A stretch of 64,000 nucleotides of DNA. Origin: Clostridiales bacterium (GTDB lineage: Bacteria > Bacillota > Clostridia > Tissierellales > GPF-1). The stretch covers positions 1 to 64,000 of the forward strand of contig JABXKS010000111.1 in assembly GCA_013619125.1 (NCBI GenBank), in the 5' to 3' direction. The number at the start of each line of letters is the position of its first letter. Position 1 is the first letter of the stretch. Below the pieces are notes generated by a model. That model did not search any database and was not told where the DNA came from. It saw only the letters and a list, made by a program, of their open reading frames with translations. This document shows, in pieces, positions 41,767-48,583 of this stretch. The position numbers and the translations under genes were made by a program.

Positions 41767-43230
41767 TCATTTGCTCCTGGAGTTCTTTCCTCTGCTTGTA
41801 GAGTTCTTCCCTTGCTGCTTCAGAGAACTTGCCTTTCCTGAATTCCTTGGTTCCCGAGTTGTCTTCTCTGAATTCCTTGGTTTCTGAGTAGCATTCTCTG
41901 AATTCCTTGGTTTCTGAGTTGCTTTCTCTGAATTCCTTGGTTTCCGAGTTGCTTTCTCTGAATTTCTTGGTTCCCGAGTTGCCTTCTCTGAATTTCTTGA
42001 TTTCTGAGTTGACTTCCCATTTCGTCTATTTTGACTGCCTTTTGCTTTCGGCTTTTCTCGATATTTTTCCCGACTTTGCTGAATGGAAACATTATAGAGC
42101 AGATAGGGATGATTTTCTACGCATTCGAGCTCTTTGCCCTGAAGCTTCTCAATTGCTTTTAAACGAGGTAGTTCTTGATTGTTGCAAAAGGAAATCGCCG
42201 TGCCGCTCATTCCCGCTCTACCCGTTCGTCCAATTCGGTGGATATACGTTTCAGAAACAGCGGGTATATTTAAGTTCACAACATGAGATAATTGCTCAAT
42301 ATCAATTCCTCGTGCCGCTACATCCGTTGCAACCAATACTCGTATTTCCTTATTTTTAAATAGCGACAATGCCTCTATTCTTTCCGTTTGATTTTTATCT
42401 CCATGGATTACTCTGGTGCTTATGTCTGCCTCTTGAATGGCTTTTAATACTTGATCCGCCTTTTTCTTTGTTCGCGTAAAAACCAAAACAGAGTCAAAGG
42501 ATTCATCTTGCAACAAATGCAATAACAAGGGTGTTTTGTCCGGTTCGTCAACATAATAGACAAATTGGTTGATCCCAGCTTTCTTAAAAAGCCTTCCTTT
42601 CACTTCCACCCGTGCGGGATTCTTTAAAATAGAAGTGGACAACTTCGAAATTTCATTTGGCATTGTTGCAGAGAACAACATATTCTGTCTCTTTTTCGGT
42701 AGGTTAGAAAGAATGGATTGAACATCTTGAATCATACCCAAATCAAGCATTCTGTCCGCCTCGTCAAGCACCAAGAATTTAATGCTGTCTAAGTCGACCA
42801 TTCCTTCATCGATCAAGTCAAGAAGTCGTCCTGGTGTTGCAACCAATATACTTGGCTCTCTTTTCAATGCTTTTATATTGCGATTGATCGGTACGCCCCC
42901 ATAAACAACCGCAGTTTGAATATCCAAATATTGTCCATAAGTTTTAAAACTTTCCCCAATTTGGATCGCCAATTCACGAGTTGGCGCCAAAATCAAAGTT
43001 CGAATTGGGTGATAGGTTTCTCGATTGGCACTTTCTTTAGAAATCAAATGCAGGATAGGTACCGCAAAAGCTGCTGTTTTGCCAGTTCCTGTTTGCGCGC
43101 ATCCAAGCAAGTCCCTTCCGCTTAGTACAATTGGAATTGCTTTTTCTTGAATGGGTGTTAATTCTTTATATTCTTGATCCTTAATTGCTTTCAGAATCAT
43201 CGGGTTCAACTCTAACTTTTCAAATCGCAT
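41767..43230 (-). CDS. DEAD-box ATP-dependent RNA helicase with repeat tail
   Basis: A 487-aa DEAD-box helicase. Motifs in order: Q motif LTPIQEKAIPIVLSG (about residue 25), Walker A CAQTGTGKT (about 44), PTRELAIQI (about 82), TPGRLLD (about 130), DEAD (VLDEADRMLD, about 155), SAT (about 187), and in the second RecA domain VLVFTRTKKKA, ATDVAARGID (about 307) and HRIGRTGRAG (about 333). Residues from about 385 are a basic, low-complexity tail with five to six decapeptide repeats of the NSEKATRKPR type, probably an RNA-binding arm. ATG at 43230 follows AAGGAGACCGGC. Likely a cold-adaptation or ribosome-assembly helicase (CshA/RhlE-like); exact subtype not assigned. Confidence 0.95.
   Translation of the reverse strand: MRFEKLELNPMILKAIKDQEYKELTPIQEKAIPIVLSGRDLLGCAQTGTGKTAAFAVPILHLISKESANRETYHPIRTLILAPTRELAIQIGESFKTYGQYLDIQTAVVYGGVPINRNIKALKREPSILVATPGRLLDLIDEGMVDLDSIKFLVLDEADRMLDLGMIQDVQSILSNLPKKRQNMLFSATMPNEISKLSTSILKNPARVEVKGRLFKKAGINQFVYYVDEPDKTPLLLHLLQDESFDSVLVFTRTKKKADQVLKAIQEADISTRVIHGDKNQTERIEALSLFKNKEIRVLVATDVAARGIDIEQLSHVVNLNIPAVSETYIHRIGRTGRAGMSGTAISFCNNQELPRLKAIEKLQGKELECVENHPYLLYNVSIQQSREKYREKPKAKGSQNRRNGKSTQKSRNSEKATREPRNSEKATRKPRNSEKATQKPRNSENATQKPRNSEKTTREPRNSGKASSLKQQGKNSTSRGKNSRSK
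41838..42003. repeat. Tandem 30-bp repeat inside the helicase gene
   Basis: Five to six direct, adjoining 30-bp units (for example gaattccttggtttctgagt on the plus strand) encode decapeptides of the form NSEKAT(R/Q)(K/E)PR. Units differ mainly at two positions. There are no spacers, so it is not a CRISPR array. Confidence 0.92.
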
Positions 43231-43309
43231 GCCGGTCTCCTTTATAAAACTCTCACGCGCAATCATATCACACTTTCCAGCATTCGATCTATGGAAATTC
43301 CTGGTCTGT

Positions 43310-43795
43310 TTAAAGTCTTACGATCCTTTTTTGAAGCACGTTTAAGATTTTTTCAAAATCGACATACGAAATCGACAGCGTTTCATCATTCTCATTCGGA
43401 TGAAACTGGATTTGACCGTGATTTCTAAGACCCTTGCCCAAAACAACGGCAACCTTGTTTTCATCGTCATTGATCAACCCAAATGCACCGACAGCTCCAG
43501 GTTTTACTTTCAGGCAAGCAAAGAGTCGCTCAGCTGAAGCAAAGGATAAATTTGTCTCATTAAGAAAACTCCTCAAATCTTGAAGAGAAAGTTCTTCGTT
43601 CTCTTCAAGAATCACAAGGTAATACCGATTGCCTTTTCGATTTCTGAGAAACAGATTCCGGCAATTTGTTCCCTCCAGATCAGATGAAAGCTCTTTTGCT
43701 TGATCAACTGTAAAAACCGGTTGGTGCTGGTATTTTCTATATTCAATCTTGCAGTTCTCTAAAAACTGATAGACACTTTGTTTCACTTCACTCAT
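43310..43795 (-). CDS. Prolyl-tRNA-editing deacylase (YbaK/ProX family)
   Basis: A 161-aa YbaK/EbsC-fold protein. It hydrolyses mischarged aminoacyl-tRNAs, most often Ala-tRNA(Pro). The family features seen are YRKYQHQPVFTVDQAKE (about residue 18), LKVKPGAVGAFGLINDDENKV (about 95-115; the KPGxVxxFGLxND motif of ProX/PrdX), and FHPNENDETLSISY (about 132). The NLFLRNRKGNRYYLVI stretch (about 48) is also typical. Length is normal (about 165). Single gene; start after GAGGTGAGAAG. Confidence 0.92.
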   Translation of the reverse strand: MSEVKQSVYQFLENCKIEYRKYQHQPVFTVDQAKELSSDLEGTNCRNLFLRNRKGNRYYLVILEENEELSLQDLRSFLNETNLSFASAERLFACLKVKPGAVGAFGLINDDENKVAVVLGKGLRNHGQIQFHPNENDETLSISYVDFEKILNVLQKRIVRL

Positions 43796-44070
43796 CTTCT
43801 CACCTCATTGATTTTCACCATATCGCATATTTTCTCTATTATACACGATTTTACTTAATTTCTCGATTAGGCTTTCCCACTCTTTCATCTCTTTCCTGGA
43901 AACCTTCATCAAATATGAAAAGCATCCGATCCTCTTGTTCGATTGCAATGGTTATATAGATTATTTCAATTTCTGACCCCTACGAATTAATCAAAACTGT
44001 GTATTTTAAAAAGCACAATTTTGATTTATACTCATATCCATACAACACAAACAATAAAAGGAGAACACAT
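43796..44070. other. Intergenic region upstream of the ECF S component
   Basis: 275 bp between divergent genes. AT-rich; I see no riboswitch-like conserved core and no small gene. It presumably contains promoters for both genes but I cannot name convincing hexamers. Confidence 0.4.
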
Positions 44071-44613
44071 ATGCCTCACAACACAGCAAAAAGCAATCGA
44101 AATAGTGGAGTCCGAGAACTCACCATAAACGGATTATTGATTGCAATGGTTTTTGTCTCAACGATGTTTATCAACATTCGGCTTCCAATTTCAGTAAACG
44201 GAGGTCTCATCCATTTGGGCAACGTGGTTCTATTTGCAATCGCAATCCTCTATGGTCCCAAAAAAGGCGCAATCGCCGGTGCTTTCGGCATGGGTCTCTT
44301 TGATATCTTATCGGGTTGGACTGCATGGGCTCCTTTTACCTTTGTCATCAGAGGCATTATGGGTTACCTGATTGGCAGCATTTCAAATGCAAACGGGGAA
44401 AAAGGAAAAAGCCTGGTTATGAATTTCATTGCTATTTTCGTTGCTTCACTCTGGATGATTGCTGGATACTACGCCACCGAAGGCATTCTATATGGCAATT
44501 GGATCGCACCCATGACTTCCATTCCCGGCAATATCACCCAGCTTTTATTTGGTCTTGCTTCACTTGTCCTTGTTCCTGCTTTAAAACGAATCAAGCCACT
44601 TCAAATCGCATAA
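44071..44613 (+). CDS. ECF-transporter substrate-binding (S) component
   Basis: A 180-aa membrane protein of the ECF S-component family (PF07155/HmpT-PdxU-like), with about five or six membrane helices. The first helix bears the family motif LTINGLLIAMVFVSTMF (about residue 20), then GGLIHLGNVVLFAIAILYGPKKGAIAGAFGMGLFDILSG, the classic S-component pattern (G-G-x-x-x-x-G-x and AGAxGxGLxD, read here at about 45-85). These proteins capture vitamins and team with EcfA/EcfT encoded elsewhere. The gene is 12 bp before a PLP-dependent aminotransferase, hinting at vitamin B6 as substrate, which is inference. ATG at 44071 after AAAAGGAGAACACAT. Confidence 0.88.
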   Translation: MPHNTAKSNRNSGVRELTINGLLIAMVFVSTMFINIRLPISVNGGLIHLGNVVLFAIAILYGPKKGAIAGAFGMGLFDILSGWTAWAPFTFVIRGIMGYLIGSISNANGEKGKSLVMNFIAIFVASLWMIAGYYATEGILYGNWIAPMTSIPGNITQLLFGLASLVLVPALKRIKPLQIA

Positions 44614-44625
44614 AGGAGAATCCTC

Positions 44626-45762
44626 ATGAAACAACCGCTTATTATGACCCCTGGACCAACTTATGTCAATGAATCCGTACGGCGCGCACTTTCACATCCG
44701 ATCACAAATCCCGATCTAGATCCTGCTTTTTATGATTTTTACCGAGAAACTTGCCAACAACTCCAGCGTCTTTTACATACCAAAAACGACGTGCTCCTTT
44801 TAGATGGCGAAGGTATTTTAGGATTGGAAGCAGCCTGTGCTTCTCTGATCGAGCCAGGCGACAAAATTTTATGTATCGACAACGGCATCTTTGGCCACGG
44901 TTTTGCGGATTTTGTGAAAATGTACGGCGGTGAAGTGACCTTATATAAAGTCGACTATCGAAATGCCATCGATATGGCTCAGCTGACTGATTTTTTACGG
45001 GAACAGCATGACTTTAAAGCTGCCACCCTTGTTCATTGCGAAACCCCATCCGGGATCACAAATCCAGTTGACCAGATCTGTCCTTTGCTTAAATCCTATA
45101 ACATTCTCACTATTCTTGATTCTGTATCCGCTATGGGTGGCGAACCTTTGCTGACCGATGAGTGGAAAGTTGATATCGCCCTAGGCGGTTCACAAAAATG
45201 TCTGTCGTCAACTCCGGGTTTAACCATCGTCAGTGTAAGTGATGCAGCATGGCAGACTATGAAAAACAGGAAAACACCAATCGCTGGGTTTTATTGCAAT
45301 TTGAGCATTTGGGAAAACTGGTACGAAAACCAATGGTTTCCCTACACCCAGCCCATCAGCGACATCTACGCACTACGGGAAGCGGTGGATCAATTGCTTG
45401 CGGATCAAAATGCCCTTGCTCGTCATGCGCAAATCGCTAATGCTGTTCGAGAAACGCTAACCGGCTCAGGTCTTTCCCTATATCCGGAAGGTGGCTTTTC
45501 AAATACTGTGACGACTATTTGCATCCCAGAGGGAATTTCATTTACTGAACTCCATGACGAAATGCTAAACAGCCATCAAATCATGATTGGCGGCGCCTTT
45601 GACTACTTGAAGGGTCAAGTTTTCCGAATCGGTCATATGGGAGAAAACTGCTATACCGAGAAGGTCTATTTGACAATGAAGGCACTTGATGCCGTTCTTC
45701 GAAATCATCAGATTCCCCTCAGTCAACCCCTTCATGAAGTCTTTGTACGCTTGATTGCATAG
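44626..45762 (+). CDS. Class V aminotransferase (serine/alanine-glyoxylate or pyridoxamine-pyruvate type)
   Basis: A 378-aa fold-type I PLP enzyme of class V. The start MTPGPTYVNESVRRAL is a hallmark; further motifs are LLLDGEGILGLEAACASLIEPGDKILC (about residue 60-85), the catalytic CETPSGITNPV region (about 140), DSVSAMGGEPL (about 165) and the PLP Lys in GGSQKCLSSTPGL (about 190). Late GGAFDYLKGQVFRIGHMG (about 325) is typical of alanine:glyoxylate and serine:glyoxylate transaminases and of pyridoxamine-pyruvate aminotransferase. Coupling to an ECF S component suggests pyridoxamine salvage; the substrate is not determinable by eye. Confidence 0.9.
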   Translation: MKQPLIMTPGPTYVNESVRRALSHPITNPDLDPAFYDFYRETCQQLQRLLHTKNDVLLLDGEGILGLEAACASLIEPGDKILCIDNGIFGHGFADFVKMYGGEVTLYKVDYRNAIDMAQLTDFLREQHDFKAATLVHCETPSGITNPVDQICPLLKSYNILTILDSVSAMGGEPLLTDEWKVDIALGGSQKCLSSTPGLTIVSVSDAAWQTMKNRKTPIAGFYCNLSIWENWYENQWFPYTQPISDIYALREAVDQLLADQNALARHAQIANAVRETLTGSGLSLYPEGGFSNTVTTICIPEGISFTELHDEMLNSHQIMIGGAFDYLKGQVFRIGHMGENCYTEKVYLTMKALDAVLRNHQIPLSQPLHEVFVRLIA

Positions 45763-45781
45763 TGAATAATTATTTTTCAAT

Positions 45782-45812
45782 AAAAAGGAGATCCTAAGGA
45801 TCTCTTTTTTTT
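45782..45812. terminator. Bidirectional terminator after aminotransferase
   Basis: Stem gagatcc/ggatctc (extended by A-T pairs) with a 3-nt loop and an eight-T run on the plus strand. Confidence 0.9.
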
Positions 45813-45834
45813 ATGACCTATTTGTCGTTATCAA

Positions 45835-46374
45835 CTATTTCACATGTAGTTCTAATCTTTTTTCTACCAGCTCCCTGCCCCACATGCTGATGGCTTCTTC
45901 AGAAACCTGTTCAAAACCTTCACGCGTATACATAGCCGTTGCCTTTTCTTGATCAGATGTCGTAAGCAACCAGACTTTTTCATATCCCTTTTCACGACAA
46001 AATTCCATCGCTTTTTGGAAAAGTATTTGACCCAATCCAAACCCGCGGCATTCAGGCGAAATCAGAAACCATCTCAATTGCGCTTCCTCTTGCGTGTGTC
46101 CAAGAATCGCAATATTGCCGATCATTTCCCCATCCTTCTCCGCTATAAAGAATCGATCCCGCTCCGGCGAATAGCGGTTCGTAAATTCGTAAAAAGTCTT
46201 GCATACATACCCTTCAAACTCTAAGTCGTATCCGCACTCTTTATGATAGATCTTCGCATGCAAGTATGCCAGATACCCCAAGTCTCCTGGAATCAACTCT
46301 TCCCGTATTGAAAAACCCTCTAAAAATTTCTGTTCCTTATTCGATCTCTTCATTTTCCCTGATGTCTCTTTCAT
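45835..46374 (-). CDS. GNAT-family N-acetyltransferase
   Basis: A 179-aa acetyltransferase. The acetyl-CoA-binding loop is ISPECRGFGLGQILFQKAM (about residue 107), preceded by the beta-strand EEAQLRWFLI; the C-terminal strand is AMYTREGFEQVSEEAISMWG. Family lengths are similar. The ATG at 46374 follows GGGAGGG at 8 nt; the frame continues to 46404 without a ribosome site. It ends at the terminator shared with the aminotransferase. The acceptor substrate is unknown; the C-terminus resembles MarR-associated acetyltransferases that act on small molecules, a weak hint only. Confidence 0.86.
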   Translation of the reverse strand: MKETSGKMKRSNKEQKFLEGFSIREELIPGDLGYLAYLHAKIYHKECGYDLEFEGYVCKTFYEFTNRYSPERDRFFIAEKDGEMIGNIAILGHTQEEAQLRWFLISPECRGFGLGQILFQKAMEFCREKGYEKVWLLTTSDQEKATAMYTREGFEQVSEEAISMWGRELVEKRLELHVK

Positions 46375-46496
46375 CAATTTCACCCTCCCTATTTTTAATC
46401 TCATACTTTTTTCATAGCCATTTAATCGATTTCAGAAAGTATTGTTAATCCTTGACAAGCAATCAAGACACAATAAAAGAATGTAAAAAACGTCTG

Positions 46497-47180
46497 CTAT
46501 ATCACTTCTTCATTAATTCTCAGCACCATGCCCTCTAATATGCCTAAAATCAAGGTTTCATCACTCTTTTCTTTCGTCATCAACACGCTGCAAGTGCAAA
46601 ATTGTTTCGGCAATTCGCCTTTGGCCCAACCCAGTTCCATATCGAAATGTGCTTTATAAATCTCTGACACCAAAAACCCCAAGGCTTCAAGCGAATATCG
46701 CAGCATCTCGGGAAATCTGCAAGCCAGGCCTTCCTGTTTCAAACAAACGGCACAGCGAGTACATGATCCTGGCGGCAACCCGATTGATTGGTCGATCTGG
46801 TCTTCCAACAGGAGTAATTGATCCGACATCTGATTTTTAATGTCTTCAAAGGCATGCATCGATACAATATCAGACATGTCAATCTTCTCATCAGACTCCT
46901 CTTTCATATAATTGTTAAAAACCCTAGATTGAAAATTCAATGCGTCCAACTGATTAATAATCGATTGAATCGGTTGTGTCTCGATTTCAGTCAAAATCAC
47001 TGTCGCGTGTTCATAAGGCTCCAAATACCTTACCGCATCAAAATCAAAATCAGGACAGCTATGGTTCTTTTCATAATTGCTGCATCTTTGACAATACGTC
47101 AAAACTTCTTCTTTCCTATGCGCTTCAAACAATTCTTCTTTTGACACTTGTTTAACTCTTATTTTTACAGGCAAGATCAT
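46497..47180 (-). CDS. DUF2284-type predicted metal-binding protein
   Basis: A 227-aa cytoplasmic protein of the DUF2284 family. Two cysteine groups are evident: CQRCSNYEKNHSCPDF (about residues 29-44) and CTRCAVCLKQEGLACRFPEM (about 137-157), with a further CTC near residue 193 (PKQFCTCSVLM). Such patterns suggest one or two iron-sulfur clusters; the family is common in anaerobes and in methanogens, function unknown. The start after GGGAGGACTTAAG is clear. Neighbours (a GNAT enzyme and a lipoprotein) give no hint. Confidence 0.85.
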   Translation of the reverse strand: MILPVKIRVKQVSKEELFEAHRKEEVLTYCQRCSNYEKNHSCPDFDFDAVRYLEPYEHATVILTEIETQPIQSIINQLDALNFQSRVFNNYMKEESDEKIDMSDIVSMHAFEDIKNQMSDQLLLLEDQIDQSIGLPPGSCTRCAVCLKQEGLACRFPEMLRYSLEALGFLVSEIYKAHFDMELGWAKGELPKQFCTCSVLMTKEKSDETLILGILEGMVLRINEEVI

Positions 47181-47261
47181 CTTAAGTCCTCCCGATTTAT
47201 CTCTTGCTTTATTCTATCTGATTTTACTTCCAAATACCAAATGTTCCCTTTCTTCTATCGC

Positions 47262-47302
47262 TGAGCATAAAAAGAAAGAGAAACTTAGTCATTTCTCCTT
47301 CT
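47262..47302 (-). terminator. Probable terminator after DUF6612-like lipoprotein gene
   Basis: Imperfect stem, GAAGGAGAAA paired with TTTCTCTTTC on the minus strand, followed by TTTTT. One or two mismatches lower confidence. Confidence 0.6.
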
Positions 47303-47331
47303 CTCTGTCGCATATTGATATGCTCGCCTGA

Positions 47332-48312
47332 TCAGTCTTCAATAATTTCACCTATCGTATTCATCTTTGCTTGACTCAAATCCGGCAAATTTACCTTAGC
47401 TTGGTTTTGATCAAAAATCTCCATTTCCATCACATAGGTCATCCCTTGAAACGGTTGCTCGGCTCCTAGCTCGTTGGGAACCAATGTAACGCGCAAGAAA
47501 ATTTTATCAATCTGATTCTCATCACTTAGATAATATTCATTGACTACATCTTCAAGGGTATACTCTTCAATCGAAAGGTTCTGTTCCTCTTGGGTCTTCT
47601 TCATATTTGGATCTTGTTGGATCATTTTTTGAATTCGTTGCTCGTCAAGCTGCAAGGTGAATTTTGTTCCCTTCTTTTCGACTCCGCCATGGATATAGCT
47701 GGCTTTTGTTGTGAGGAAATCCTCCTCTTTCAATTCTTCCGGAAGATAAATATTCATATTGGCTTGATTGGGATTCCATTGATCGCCCGCCTCTTCAATT
47801 GCGACACCAACAAGCCCATCCTCTCCATCCGTCATGTAAAACACGCCATCTGCGACATAAAACTGCCAACTCATCCTTTGTCCTGCAATTTCCGCCGTCG
47901 TTATTCCAGTCCCCAGCAATTTGCTCTGATCGTTGGGATCCTCAAAATTCAGTCCTTCAAAAGTCCATTCCATTTCCACAGCAACCGAACTCATCATCGC
48001 TTGCAACATTGCTGTGACTTGGTTTTCCTCTTCCCCTTCCGGCGTTTTAAAATCCATTTCCATCATCATTTTTGTCTTCTGTCGAAAACTTTTCAACGCC
48101 TTCATTTCCACGATCGCCTGATTCAAACGCTTGAGCTCCGTTTTCTCCTTCTCAACAGCCTCTTCGGCTCCTTGTTTTGTCTGCTCAACTTCAGAATCCT
48201 TTACTGTTTCCTCAACTTCAGCCTCTTGTACCGGAATTTCTTCGGTTCCCTGACACCCCGATACCAGAAGGAAGATGAAGAGAATTCCAACCAATAACCT
48301 TTTTCGAATCAT
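47332..48312 (-). CDS. Lipoprotein, DUF6612-like
   Basis: A 326-aa exported lipoprotein. Signal MIRKRLLVGILFIFLLVSGC with lipobox VSGC (Cys 20). A Glu/Lys-rich linker (about residues 25-55) is followed by a beta-rich domain typical of LolA/LppX-like or DUF6612 folds: LKSFRQKTKMMMEMDF, MSWQFYVADGVFYM, EEYTLEDVVNEYYLSDENQIDKIFLRV. Such proteins may carry lipids or sit near the envelope; function is unproven. ATG at 48312 lies 8 nt after GGAG; ATGs at 48318 are alternatives. Single-gene unit. Confidence 0.82.
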   Translation of the reverse strand: MIRKRLLVGILFIFLLVSGCQGTEEIPVQEAEVEETVKDSEVEQTKQGAEEAVEKEKTELKRLNQAIVEMKALKSFRQKTKMMMEMDFKTPEGEEENQVTAMLQAMMSSVAVEMEWTFEGLNFEDPNDQSKLLGTGITTAEIAGQRMSWQFYVADGVFYMTDGEDGLVGVAIEEAGDQWNPNQANMNIYLPEELKEEDFLTTKASYIHGGVEKKGTKFTLQLDEQRIQKMIQQDPNMKKTQEEQNLSIEEYTLEDVVNEYYLSDENQIDKIFLRVTLVPNELGAEQPFQGMTYVMEMEIFDQNQAKVNLPDLSQAKMNTIGEIIED

Positions 48313-48321
48313 TTTCATCAC

Positions 48322-48539
48322 TCCTTTTTCTTCCCGATATATTTATACCCGAAACCCAACGAATCACATATAGATTTACCCTGTCGCAGGCGGTATAGGC
48401 GCACCAAAGTCTGCAAAGATGGCTACCAAGGTGCAGCACTGTTGAAAGTAAAGACCATCGATGAGATGAATCAAAACAAAGAAGCAGCTAGAAAAATCAC
48501 AGCCGCTTCTGATAAAGGCATGAATGCAGAGGGCAGAAA
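48322..48539. other. Intergenic region with a possible orphan coding tail
   Basis: About 220 bp between the lipoprotein start and the operon terminator. On the plus strand an open frame of about 60 codons without a start runs to a stop at about 48541; its end (GAALLKVKTIDEMNQNKEAA) reads like a real protein C-terminus, so a decayed gene is possible. Nothing else seen. Confidence 0.3.
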
Positions 48540-48579
48540 ATAAAACACCCATTGATCGATTTTTAGACAATGGGTGTTC
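48540..48579 (-). terminator. Terminator of the large purine/hydroxylase operon
   Basis: Stem acacccattg/caatgggtgt with a 13-nt loop, followed by TTTTATTTT on the minus strand. It lies 5 bp after the stop of the last gene. Confidence 0.88.
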
Positions 48580-48583
48580 AAAC

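Noticed and set aside
41838-42003. Regular 30-bp repeats that look like a CRISPR array
   Set aside because: There are no spacers, the units are adjacent, and they translate in frame into a repeat tail of a helicase. No cas genes nearby.
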